From NCBI GenBank assembly GCA_014360745.1, contig JACIWY010000052.1, positions 1-13,469 of the forward strand: a DNA stretch of 13,469 nucleotides. The letters are read 5' to 3'. The stretch comes from Chloroflexota bacterium. Its GTDB lineage: Bacteria > Chloroflexota > Anaerolineae > UBA1429. The notes below the pieces were generated by a model. That model worked only from the letters and a program-made list of their open reading frames with translations, had not been told where the DNA came from and did no database searches. Made by a program: the position numbers and the translations under genes. Each line of letters opens with the position of its first letter. Position 1 is the stretch's first letter. Of this stretch, positions 1 through 6,254 are shown piece by piece.

Positions 1-44
1 TAAGGGAATAATCTAAAACGTCATAAAATTATCATGAAATCACC

Positions 45-73
45 TTGACATATTCAACAAAGAGCAGTATATT
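45..73 (+). promoter_or_regulatory. sigma70-type promoter, left-edge gene
   Basis: TTGACA at 45-50 and TATATT at 68-73 are separated by exactly 17 bases in AT-rich DNA. Initiation near 80 would give a leader of about 50 bases before the ATG at 130, which has its own Shine-Dalgarno sequence. The combination supports a real transcription unit at this edge. The function is inferred from sequence match only. Confidence 0.6.
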
Positions 74-129
74 AGAGTTAGATTTGTTTAGGTTTACCCT
101 TGCGGTACTGCTGCGCCAAGGAGAGAACG

Positions 130-438
130 ATGAATATCTTGGGCTGGAAAGTAGATACTATTTGGGAAACAATGATTCTTTTTGTTCTAGTTTGCGTAGC
201 AGCCGTAGCATTGCTAAGGGTTTTAGCTGATAATCAGACGACTGTGTATATTAGTGTACCACGTCATGAAGCCGATCGGCTTAAATTGTCACAAAGTGCA
301 GCAAATATGATATCTAATAGAGTTGCTATTGAAAAGGCTTGGAAAACTTGCACAGGTGATATCGTCTGGATTCCTGTGGCGGTATCGCCGGAACAGTACG
401 CCGCTTGCGATTCCGTGTGTTGGTGCAAGAAAAAGTAG
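130..438 (+). CDS. Small membrane-anchored protein of unknown function, 3' end at a junction
   Basis: The ATG at 130 follows AAGGAGAG with suitable spacing and lies behind a good promoter, so I prefer it to the in-frame ATG at 100. The product is about 102 residues. It has one hydrophobic segment near residues 15-35 (MILFVLVCVAAVALL) and a soluble C-terminal part of unknown family. The gene is AT-rich, unlike everything to its right. Its last codons, ending in Cys-Lys-rich residues, run into the region that reads on the other strand as a nucleotidyltransferase. The native C-terminus may therefore have been lost and replaced by read-through across a junction. I do not recognise the family. Confidence 0.5.
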   Translation: MNILGWKVDTIWETMILFVLVCVAAVALLRVLADNQTTVYISVPRHEADRLKLSQSAANMISNRVAIEKAWKTCTGDIVWIPVAVSPEQYAACDSVCWCKKK

Positions 439-567
439 CACATCCACATCACTCTCCGGGCTGAAATCGTCGCGCAGGACGAAGCCGAACAGTGCCAAGC
501 GACGGATGTGGTTGCGACGGCAAAAAGCGACCAGTTCTTCTTTGGGTATTTCCAATTGAACGCCCAT
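400..567 (-). pseudogene. 5' fragment of an MNT-type nucleotidyltransferase gene
   Basis: Reading leftwards from the ATG at 567, the first roughly 50 residues match the start of small MinD/MNT-type nucleotidyltransferases (the antitoxin-like partner in HEPN/MNT pairs). Visible features are an IPKEELVAFCRR helix, RRLALFGFVLRDDF and the SDVDVL metal-binding motif. In intact members the first motif reads LFGS; here the Ser is Phe, and the residues after SDVDVL also drift from the usual form. Similarity stops near 400-410, where base composition changes, although the frame stays open to 289. The fragment lies 106 bases downstream of recJ on the same strand, and a GGAG precedes its start. It is most likely an inactive remnant cut by insertion or rearrangement. 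A divergent short functional protein is less likely. Confidence 0.6.
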
Positions 568-673
568 CGATGCATCTCCAAAGGGGCCCGCTATGATCTT
601 GGCAAGGCTCGCATAATAAATCTCGGCAAACGAGATGTTTCAAGGGTAACACAGAGGGCAAACGGGGGCAAGT

Positions 674-3061
674 TTATCGGGTTGTGCCGAGCAGGAATTC
701 CACTGGCGCCTCGGCGAATGTTTGGCGATAGGCGCGCATCTCGCGCAAAAGGTATAGGAGCCGGCCGCGAGGATCATCGTTCGGCTTCTCGGCAACAGAG
801 TTGGCCCGGACGTCGAGCCATGCGGCGGGCAAGCGAGAGATGGGTATTTTCGGGGGCGCTTCTTCCGGGCGATAAGCCCTCCAGCGACCGGCCTCAAAGC
901 GTAGGGCCACGAGGCCCTTCTCCTCTAACACGCAGAGGGCGGCCATTACCGTAACGCGGTTGGCTGCGACGCGCGCGGCCATGCGTTCCAGATCGATCCA
1001 GCCATCGTGTTGAGACAGGGCGACGCGGACCATGCCGGCGACCCAGCGCAAGAATTCGTCCGCCGAGGGGGTATCGCTTCCGTCGCCGGGTAACAGGTAA
1101 AGGGTATATGGCTGGGTGCGTTCGAGGACGCGACGAAGAGTGTCGGGATCGGGCGGGGGTGTGGCGATAGCCAGCGCGGCTATGGCGTCATGAGGAAGCT
1201 CTATACGAGATAGGGCACCCTCGATCGAGATGTGCATTCCCTCTCCCCAAACGACCAAGTTCGACCCCAGAGTTTGAACAAGTTCGTGCCATCGCTCGCG
1301 CCAGTCGGGACAGGTGCGCCAATCTATCACCTGGCGCCCGGCCACCAGGGGGGCCGCGGAAGGCTCCTCCCGCGGTGCCGCCTCTCTCCAGGCGACCAAT
1401 TCTAGTTGAGCGCGTGCTTCGCCGTGGTAATAATCCACATGCAGATGGAAGGTGACGTCCACCGATTCGCCAAGAGGGGGGAGCTCGCCGGCGTTGAACC
1501 AGATGAAGGCGAGGGTATGCTCGCCCGGCCCCTCGATGTAAAGGCGGCGATGGGGCGTCTCTTGAGTGCGGCTGACGTCTTCGGCGCGCAGAAGCATGCC
1601 CCCTTGAAGCATAAAAAGTGGAGTAGGGTTGCCCGGGCCAAAGGGGGCCAAACGGGCCACCTCCCTGGCCAGGTCGAGGCCGACTTCTTCCCAAGGTAGA
1701 AGAAGATCAACCTGCAACGGGGGCGGCTCGGGCGGGGGATGACGTTCGGCCCATTGGAGCAATCCGTGGCGCACATGGGGCACCCGCTCACGCTCGACGG
1801 CAAAACCTGCGGCCATGGGGTGGCCGCCTTCGTGCAGCAAATGTTGGCCCTGGGCGACGATAGCCTCATGGATGTCAAAGCCCGGGATAGAGCGGGCCGA
1901 GGCCACGCTGGGTTGTTCCGGGCGGTGAGCGATAAGGACGGTCGGGCGGCCGTAGGCGCGGGCCAGCGCGCCGGCCACAGGCCCCAAGATGCCCGGCTCC
2001 CAGCCCTGGCCTTCGAGGACGATAATGGGTTGGCGGGCGGCTTGTTCCCTTTGTAACAACTCTACGGCCTGGCGCAGGAGGGCATCCGTCCGCGCTTGAC
2101 GGTCGCGATTCAAGGCTTCCAGGCGCCCGGCGAGGACCTCGGCTTCCTCCGGGTCGCGGGTGAGCAGCAGACGGACGACATCCGCGGCGTCGGCCAGCCG
2201 GCCGGCGGCGTTCATCCTCGGGGCCAGCGCATAGCCGATATCCGTGGTATCGACGTGTACTAGGTCGATGTCCGCTTGGTGGCTCATGGCCACCAAGCCC
2301 GGGCGTCTGGTGCGACGCAGTTGACCCAATCCGCGCTGGATGAGGTAGCGAACATCGCCCGTCTGGAGGGATACGTCGGCGACAAGGCCGAGAGCTACCA
2401 GATCCAGCATCTCCTCTAGCAAGCTTTCCGAAGCGGTCCCCTCGAGTAGAGCCTGGGCTACGGTATAAGCCACGCCAACCCCGCTGAGCTCGCGCAGGGG
2501 GTGGCCCATAGGCAGCATCTTGGGGTTAACGATAGCCGTAGCCGAGGGCAGGCGAGGAGGAAGGTCATGGTGGTCGGTGATGGCGACCTGCAGGCCGAGT
2601 CGCTTGGCCAAGGAGACGTTATCGGCATCGCCGATGCCGGTGTCACAAGTGATCAAGAGGTCGATGCCGTCGGCGGCGGCTTGTTCGACCGCACTGCGAG
2701 GCAGGCCATGCCCCTCGCCGCGGCGCGGGAGGGCCCAATCGACACGGGCGCCTAGCGCAGCCAATGCCTCAGTCAGCAAGGCCGTGGCCGTCTGACCGTC
2801 GGCATCCAGGTCGCCCCAGATACGCAGATGCTGCCCGGCGGCAACGGCTTGGCGAACTAGGCGACACAATGTCTCTATACCGGGCAATTCGCCGGGGGGC
2901 GCCGGATGGTAGAGGCTGGGGTTGAGGAAAGCGGCGGCCGCGCTGGGATCGGTGAGGCCCCGCAGAGCCAACAGGCGGGCCACGACGGGATGGCCGCCCA
3001 CGGCGCGCCACAGTTCCGGAGAGGGATCAGGCCCCTGGGCGATGTGCCAGGGCGTGGTCAT
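674..3061 (-). CDS. recJ: Single-stranded-DNA-specific 5'-3' exonuclease RecJ
   Basis: The 795-residue protein has the full RecJ layout. The DHH core (about 79-230) shows motif I as GDLDADGQTATALL (Tyr replaced by Leu in the usual DYDADG), CDTGI at 139-143, TDHHD at 162-166 and LVALGLVADV at 221-230. PRMNAAGRL follows at 281-289. The DHHA1 region has ASARSIPGFDI and EGGHPMAAGF (411-420), and an OB-fold segment includes FGPGNPTPLF (474-483). Residues from about 570 to 795 form a C-terminal extension absent from E. coli RecJ, with a winged-helix-like stretch at 683-730. RecJ degrades single-stranded DNA 5' to 3' in RecF-pathway recombination, mismatch repair and fork repair, and in E. coli it binds the SSB tail. 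GGAGG lies 10 bases before the ATG. It is probably a host gene flanking the integrated element. Confidence 0.93.
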   Translation of the reverse strand: MTTPWHIAQGPDPSPELWRAVGGHPVVARLLALRGLTDPSAAAAFLNPSLYHPAPPGELPGIETLCRLVRQAVAAGQHLRIWGDLDADGQTATALLTEALAALGARVDWALPRRGEGHGLPRSAVEQAAADGIDLLITCDTGIGDADNVSLAKRLGLQVAITDHHDLPPRLPSATAIVNPKMLPMGHPLRELSGVGVAYTVAQALLEGTASESLLEEMLDLVALGLVADVSLQTGDVRYLIQRGLGQLRRTRRPGLVAMSHQADIDLVHVDTTDIGYALAPRMNAAGRLADAADVVRLLLTRDPEEAEVLAGRLEALNRDRQARTDALLRQAVELLQREQAARQPIIVLEGQGWEPGILGPVAGALARAYGRPTVLIAHRPEQPSVASARSIPGFDIHEAIVAQGQHLLHEGGHPMAAGFAVERERVPHVRHGLLQWAERHPPPEPPPLQVDLLLPWEEVGLDLAREVARLAPFGPGNPTPLFMLQGGMLLRAEDVSRTQETPHRRLYIEGPGEHTLAFIWFNAGELPPLGESVDVTFHLHVDYYHGEARAQLELVAWREAAPREEPSAAPLVAGRQVIDWRTCPDWRERWHELVQTLGSNLVVWGEGMHISIEGALSRIELPHDAIAALAIATPPPDPDTLRRVLERTQPYTLYLLPGDGSDTPSADEFLRWVAGMVRVALSQHDGWIDLERMAARVAANRVTVMAALCVLEEKGLVALRFEAGRWRAYRPEEAPPKIPISRLPAAWLDVRANSVAEKPNDDPRGRLLYLLREMRAYRQTFAEAPVEFLLGTTR

Positions 3062-3085
3062 GAGGAGACAACCTCCATGAGACGA

Positions 3086-3113
3086 CAGAAAAGAGCCCCA
3101 CCAAGGGCGGGGC
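3086..3113 (-). terminator. Intrinsic terminator between the recombinase gene and recJ
   Basis: On the minus strand an 8-bp stem with one G-T wobble (3113-3095, arms GCCCCGCC and GGTGGGGC, 3-base loop) is followed by TCTTTTCTGT. This fits a moderate rho-independent terminator for the recombinase transcript. It ends only about 30 bases before the recJ ATG, so it could equally act as an attenuator in a recJ leader. Confidence 0.55.
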
Positions 3114-3139
3114 CGACGTTGAACATAAACCTGAGGTTT

Positions 3140-3163
3140 TCAGTGCCCCCAAGGGGGCGCTGA
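3140..3163. repeat. GC-rich hairpin abutting the recombinase stop codon
   Basis: An 11-bp stem with one G-T wobble (arms TCAGTGCCCCC and GGGGGCGCTGA) encloses two bases (AA) and touches the stop codon of the recombinase gene at 3164. It has no T-tract on either side, so it is not a normal terminator. It may stabilise the 3' end of the mRNA. Its position beside the integrase gene also makes it a possible part of the attachment site, which is speculative. Confidence 0.45.
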
Positions 3164-4633
3164 TCATAGCTGAGTCGCGCAGCCAAAAGGGAATTTGAAT
3201 TGGACTATCGCCTCCTCATAGTCCACGATGATATTCTCCACAATGCCTTTGAGCATCTCGCGGGCTTCCGCGGGAGAACCGTTGCGGAAAGCCTCCTGGA
3301 GGGTTTCGCGGATCGCGTCTACATCGACAGCGATACGGGGCTCCTGAAGCCGCGCTTCAAGCTCGGCCACTTCCCGCCGCGCGGCGTCGAGCGCGGCGGC
3401 GCGCTCTCGCAACCGAGCGACCAGCGGGGCGTTGTCCGGCGCGTCCTCGATGGCATCTAACAGGCGGTCTACCCGCCGCGTTATCTCCGTGATCTTTTTC
3501 CGAGCCGCTTCCAAGCGGGCCTCGATGGCCGGTCGCTCGGCGTTGCGTCGCTCGGCGATCTGCGCCGAACAGGCGCGGAGGTTGTCCGCGCTGAGAATGC
3601 GCGTAAAAAGGTGTTCCATCACCGCCGCTTCCAGCTTGGCCGCGTCGATGTAGGGCAAATCGCAGTCGGAGCGGCTCTTGCGACCGACGCAGAGGTAGTA
3701 GCGCCACTCGCTGCGCTCGTAGCCATCGTTGCGACGGTGGCTGTAACTGTGCCCGGCGCAGAGAGCGGAGCCGCAGCGGGCGCAGGTTAGCAGCCCGCTG
3801 AGCAGGAAGTCGCCGCCTTGCCGGCGCGCATAAGCCCCGGAGCGCCGCTTCCCCCTATCCGCGTTCACCCGCTCCCATTCCTCCTCGGTGACCACCGCCT
3901 GCGTTTTGATCACGGTGCCGCCGAACCATAATTCGCCCTTGTAAATGGGGTTGGCGAAAAAGGTGTTCAGGCAGCCCGGAGATTTGTAGAGCCCCGTCTC
4001 GCGCAATATATCCTTGTATGACGCGCCGCGCAAACGCATCTGCCAGGCGCGCTCGACGAGAGGCCAGGTCTCAGGATCGGGCACCCAGCGGCGCGCGACG
4101 CGCTCGCGGCCCTCGATGGTGACCCGCTCCATCCGCGCCACGAACCCGCGCGGCGGGCGCGCGCCCGAGGGCACATAACCCATGCGCGCCAGGGTCTGCT
4201 GCCCGCGGCGGGCGTCGCGGGCTATCTCGCCGCGCTTTTGCTCGTCGCGCCAGTGGATCAGCGATTCGAGGACGTACTCGAAGCCCTCGATGGCGGGCAC
4301 CTCGCCGGACACGTCCACAATCTGCACGCCATGACGCCGCAGGCTGGCCTTCCAGTAGTGGGCGTCGGTCTGGTCGCGGCTGAAGCGCGACCAGGACCAT
4401 AACAGGATCACCTCGCACGGCGCGGGATCGCGATGGGCCTCGTACATCATGCGCCGGAATTGCTCGCGGTCGTCGGTGCCGCCGGAGCGGGCCTCGTCGA
4501 CAAAGACGCGCTCGAGATAATAGCCATGGTCGCGCGCGTAGCGCTCTATTTCGGCGCGCTGGCCGGCGACGGGCAAGCCCCGGTCGGCCTGCTCATCGCC
4601 GGAAACGCGAATGTAGGCCCAGGCAACGGTCAT
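3164..4633 (-). CDS. Large serine recombinase (integrase/excisionase of the element)
   Basis: The 489-residue protein begins with the resolvase/invertase catalytic domain (about 1-145). It has YIRVSGDEQ with nucleophile Ser11, DEARSGG at 46-52, and WSRFSRD with Arg83 and Arg86. A recombinase domain follows (about 150-265). Next is a zinc beta-ribbon with Cys284/Cys287 (CARC) and Cys315/Cys324, then a long coiled coil (about 355-435) typical of large serine integrases. Such enzymes join attP and attB through a Ser-DNA intermediate and usually need a directionality factor to excise. The ATG at 4633 overlaps the TGA of the upstream gene (ATGA) and has no visible Shine-Dalgarno, so translation is probably coupled to that gene. 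The length is normal and all key residues are present. Confidence 0.93.
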   Translation of the reverse strand: MTVAWAYIRVSGDEQADRGLPVAGQRAEIERYARDHGYYLERVFVDEARSGGTDDREQFRRMMYEAHRDPAPCEVILLWSWSRFSRDQTDAHYWKASLRRHGVQIVDVSGEVPAIEGFEYVLESLIHWRDEQKRGEIARDARRGQQTLARMGYVPSGARPPRGFVARMERVTIEGRERVARRWVPDPETWPLVERAWQMRLRGASYKDILRETGLYKSPGCLNTFFANPIYKGELWFGGTVIKTQAVVTEEEWERVNADRGKRRSGAYARRQGGDFLLSGLLTCARCGSALCAGHSYSHRRNDGYERSEWRYYLCVGRKSRSDCDLPYIDAAKLEAAVMEHLFTRILSADNLRACSAQIAERRNAERPAIEARLEAARKKITEITRRVDRLLDAIEDAPDNAPLVARLRERAAALDAARREVAELEARLQEPRIAVDVDAIRETLQEAFRNGSPAEAREMLKGIVENIIVDYEEAIVQFKFPFGCATQL

Positions 4634-5250
4634 TGGGACAAATCTACATAGATCGTCTCATATCCGCCCAAAATCACCAATGGCTGATAGCTGACGACAA
4701 ACCCGGTGGCTGTTTTGGGCACTTCAAAAGCCACTTTGCCCCGCACTTTGGCGCCTTTGGCCAATTCGCCCGATTGAAGCGCGGGGTCGGGAGCCAAAAT
4801 GGCGGTGTTGTATTCGTAGGCGTCCGCATCTTTGACCTTGAAATATAACGGGTTGTAAGGCGCCGGCTGATCCCGAGAGGTGTTTTCGATGATCACTTCG
4901 ATCACCAAATACTCCTTTTCGGGGCTAGAGGGTTTTAGAAAGGTACTGATCTGATCTGCCTTGGTCACGCTTACCACAGTAAGAGCAATACCCGCAGATT
5001 CAACGCGATCTCCTATGCCGGCCATTGAAGGGGCCTCGGTGGGAGCGGCGGTCGCTTTAGGAGGAGGCGTTTCAGTTGAAGGGGCCTCGGTGGGAGCGGC
5101 GGTCGCTTTGGGAGAAGGCGTCCCGGCCGGCGCTATGGCCGTTTCGGACGCGGATTTCTGGGGCGCTTTGCCACCCAAAGCAAGCGCTATGACGATGATA
5201 ACCACGAGCCCCCCGACGACTGCCAAGGCGATTAGACAACCTTTCTTCAT
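4630..5250 (-). CDS. Membrane-anchored DUF4352-like protein co-translated with the recombinase
   Basis: The 206-residue protein starts MKKGCLIALAVVGG with one hydrophobic segment (about 5-25) that can act as an uncleaved anchor or signal. An Ala/Pro/Thr-rich linker (about 28-75) contains a duplicated KATAAPTEAPS unit. The C-terminal part (about 76-206) has the DUF4352 pattern: GDRVESAGIALTVVSV, then EYLVIEVIIEN and a late VAFEVP. DUF4352 proteins are mostly exported or cell-surface proteins of Gram-positive and Chloroflexota-type bacteria and their phages; their role is unknown. GGAGGG lies 6 bases before the ATG. The stop overlaps the recombinase start by 4 bases, so the two proteins are made from one message. 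It may be a surface or superinfection-related cargo protein, which is a guess. Confidence 0.75.
   Translation of the reverse strand: MKKGCLIALAVVGGLVVIIVIALALGGKAPQKSASETAIAPAGTPSPKATAAPTEAPSTETPPPKATAAPTEAPSMAGIGDRVESAGIALTVVSVTKADQISTFLKPSSPEKEYLVIEVIIENTSRDQPAPYNPLYFKVKDADAYEYNTAILAPDPALQSGELAKGAKVRGKVAFEVPKTATGFVVSYQPLVILGGYETIYVDLSQ
5025..5109. repeat. Two direct repeats with a 51-bp period inside the DUF4352 gene
   Basis: A 34-bp segment at 5025-5058 recurs exactly at 5076-5109, a period of 51 bases or 17 codons. It encodes the duplicated linker peptide KATAAPTEAPS. The near-identity at the DNA level suggests a recent in-frame duplication and a site of possible length variation. Confidence 0.85.
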
Positions 5251-5279
5251 GTTCCCTCCGGGTGAATTATTCTACAGTT

Positions 5280-5301
5280 GCCGTTCACTTTTGTGAACGG
5301 C
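5280..5301. promoter_or_regulatory. 22-bp perfect palindrome, possible operator of the recombinase operon
   Basis: Arms GCCGTTCAC (5280-5288) and GTGAACGGC (5293-5301) flank TTTT. The palindrome lies in the 5' leader of the DUF4352-recombinase message, between its likely start point and the ATG, and just upstream of the -35 of the opposing + promoter. There is no T-run after the stem in either direction, so a DNA operator or an mRNA leader hairpin fits better than a terminator. Confidence 0.55.
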
Positions 5302-5307
5302 AGGCTC

Positions 5308-5335
5308 TTTACATTTGCCTTTTCTGCATTATAAT
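5308..5335 (+). promoter_or_regulatory. Strong sigma70-type promoter reading toward the repressor gene
   Basis: TTTACA (5308-5313) and a perfect TATAAT (5330-5335) are 16 bases apart. The predicted start near 5342 lies at the edge of the LexA-type box at 5344-5355, so binding there would block initiation. The transcript reads into the ORF at 5401 and then antisense to the repressor gene. Confidence 0.65.
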
Positions 5336-5356
5336 TATGGGTAGAACATTTGTTCT
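5328..5356 (-). promoter_or_regulatory. Divergent promoter of the DUF4352-recombinase operon
   Basis: The same AT-rich core reads TATAAT on the minus strand (5333-5328). Seventeen bases upstream lies AGAACA, a weak -35 (3 of 6 matches), which falls inside the LexA-type box. The start near 5321 would give a leader of about 70 bases that includes the 22-bp palindrome. The shared -10 core means both promoters compete for the same DNA. Confidence 0.45.
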
Positions 5357-5358
5357 AC
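5341..5358. promoter_or_regulatory. LexA (SOS) box, Gram-positive/Chloroflexota type
   Basis: Arms GTAGAACA and TGTTCTAC enclose TT. The core GAACATTTGTTC (5344-5355) matches GAAC-N4-GTTC, the LexA site of Bacillus-type bacteria that has also been reported for the Chloroflexota genus Dehalococcoides. It overlaps the predicted start of the + promoter and the -35 region of the minus promoter, so one LexA dimer could silence both. I found no other GAAC-N4-GTTC in the window. Confidence 0.7.
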
Positions 5359-5400
5359 TCAGCGCCTCGGAGCCATCGATCGCGAAAGGAGCCACTAACT

Positions 5401-5628
5401 ATGGTAAGCGAAGACACTTTATCATCGAGCTCGGGAAGGTATTATTGGGCTCTCTCCCTCTATTGGAGGCTGTGGGCAATCAACCCCGAACTGCCATCGT
5501 CCCTTATCGCTCTCGCCGGCCAAACTCCCGAGCCATCCGTAAAAAACGCTCTTTTTCATCATCTGTCCAATTGGCCGTTATTTCCGCTATACGACGCAGA
5601 AAGACCTCCTGATCCGGTGGGGCTTTGA
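5401..5628 (+). CDS. Small ORF behind the LexA-box promoter, candidate antirepressor
   Basis: The ATG at 5401 follows AAAGGAG with good spacing and lies about 60 bases after the predicted start of the strong + promoter. The 75-residue product has an aromatic-rich middle (YYWALSLYWRLWA) and no family I recognise. Its 3' part (5504-5628) lies antisense to the end of the repressor gene, while the first 34 codons do not overlap any other gene. Some temperate phages with non-cleavable repressors use a LexA-controlled small antirepressor (for example Tum of coliphage 186). Position and control fit such a role, but the sequence does not prove it. The transcript may instead act only as antisense RNA. 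Confidence 0.4.
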   Translation: MVSEDTLSSSSGRYYWALSLYWRLWAINPELPSSLIALAGQTPEPSVKNALFHHLSNWPLFPLYDAERPPDPVGL

Positions 5629-5848
5629 TATAGCCGGCAAGTTGAAGCACCAATTCATCGGGCTCACCGAATAGGCGGGCCAGTTTTTTGCATGTTTCCG
5701 GGGATGGCCGACCCCCTCTGAGATAATATGAAAACATACTATGACTGAGACCTGCCTGTATTGACGCTCCCCGTGCCGATAGATTGTGCTCATTTAATCG
5801 AGCGAGCAACCATCGCGCCAGCGGCGTGAACTGCTGTGCATTGGCCAT
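5504..5848 (-). CDS. Phage-type helix-turn-helix repressor (cI-like, no protease domain)
   Basis: The 114-residue protein has an XRE-family HTH at about 10-65: LLARLNEHNLSARGASIQAG, then the recognition part HSMFSYYLRGGRPSPETCKKLARLF. The tail (about 80-114) is short and charged. It lacks the S24 self-cleavage domain of lambda cI and LexA, so RecA-stimulated autocleavage cannot inactivate it. AAAGG lies before the ATG at 5848. It is divergent from the Cro-like gene, with 121 bases of operator/promoter DNA between them, which is the layout of a lysogeny switch. Its natural partner sites are probably the GACAT-containing words in that interval. Confidence 0.8.
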   Translation of the reverse strand: MANAQQFTPLARWLLARLNEHNLSARGASIQAGLSHSMFSYYLRGGRPSPETCKKLARLFGEPDELVLQLAGYIKAPPDQEVFLRRIAEITANWTDDEKERFLRMAREFGRRER

Positions 5849-5872
5849 GGGACCGCCCTTTCTCTGAAAATC

Positions 5873-5910
5873 TATCAGACATTATAGCACAAATGCTTGA
5901 CATTGTGTCA
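5873..5910. promoter_or_regulatory. Candidate repressor operators between the divergent genes
   Basis: TGACA-TTG-TGTCA (5898-5910) is a perfect 5-bp dyad covering the -35 elements of both promoters. TATCAGACATTA (5873-5884) overlaps the repressor -10. The word TATCAGACAT recurs at 6188-6197, and ATTAGACATTA occurs at 6211-6221 after the Cro-like gene. The shared core is GACAT. These are candidate binding sites inferred from repetition only. Confidence 0.45.
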
Positions 5911-5911
5911 T
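5881..5911 (-). promoter_or_regulatory. Promoter of the repressor gene
   Basis: On the minus strand a perfect TATAAT (5886-5881) is preceded by ATGACA (5911-5906), a 5-of-6 match to the -35 consensus but with a long 19-base spacer. The -35 overlaps the TGACA-TTG-TGTCA dyad and the opposing promoter. Confidence 0.45.
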
Positions 5912-5925
5912 TTCTTTGCTATACT
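5897..5925 (+). promoter_or_regulatory. Early (cro-side) promoter
   Basis: TTGACA (5897-5902) and TATACT (5920-5925) are spaced by 17 bases, an almost consensus sigma70 promoter. It should drive the Cro-like gene and the long + operon after it. Confidence 0.75.
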
Positions 5926-5931
5926 ATCTAA

Positions 5932-5991
5932 CAGATCAGGCAGATCAGATGACAGATTAGGCAGAGCAAATGACAGATCAGAGAGAGATGA
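5932..5991. repeat. About three tandem 21-bp repeats over the cro-like start codon
   Basis: Units begin at 5932, 5953 and 5974, the third partial. Each starts CAGAT(C/T)AG, and the first two end in ATGA. They occupy the 5' leader and run into the first codons of the Cro-like gene, whose start codon at 5970 is supplied by the end of the second unit. They may be extra operator sites or a slipped duplication that creates alternative starts. Confidence 0.6.
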
Positions 5992-6203
5992 AAACGCGGC
6001 TGTTTGAATGGGCCGAGGAACAGGGACTTACTCTGGAAGAACTCGCGGAAAAGACGGGCTATTCAACCAGGCACCTATATCGTATTCGTGATGGGGAATG
6101 GCCCGTTACGGAGACCTTTATGGCGCGAATCATACTGCGTCTCGGCGAATGGGCGCGTTCTCTTTTTTTCGATGAGATGCCTGATCTTATCAGACATCAA
6201 TAA
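5970..6203 (+). CDS. Small Cro-like helix-turn-helix protein
   Basis: The 77-residue protein is an XRE-type HTH: LFEWAEEQGLTLEELAEKTG followed by YSTRHLYRIRDGEWPVTE as the turn and recognition helix. It is the first gene of the + early operon, behind the near-consensus promoter, and divergent from the repressor. The expected role is Cro-like repression or activation at the shared operators. The start is uncertain: ATG at 5970 lies in the tandem repeats with only a weak Shine-Dalgarno, and ATG at 5988 (MKTRLF) would keep the whole HTH. Confidence 0.75.
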   Translation: MTDQREMKTRLFEWAEEQGLTLEELAEKTGYSTRHLYRIRDGEWPVTETFMARIILRLGEWARSLFFDEMPDLIRHQ

Positions 6204-6254
6204 TGATCCAATTAGACATTACCCTTTGCGTAACACCAATCAAAAAACAATCCG

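Noticed and set aside
3095..3113. Possible attachment-site match between 3095-3108 and 13437-13450 (GCCCCAC in both)
   Set aside because: Only 7 contiguous bases plus scattered matches are shared, both lie inside GC-rich hairpins, and this is not more than expected by chance here.
5341..5358. Reading the GTAGAACA...TGTTCTAC repeat as a terminator
   Set aside because: The stem is AT-rich, only 8 bp with a 2-base gap, has no T-run and sits at a promoter start, so an operator fits much better.
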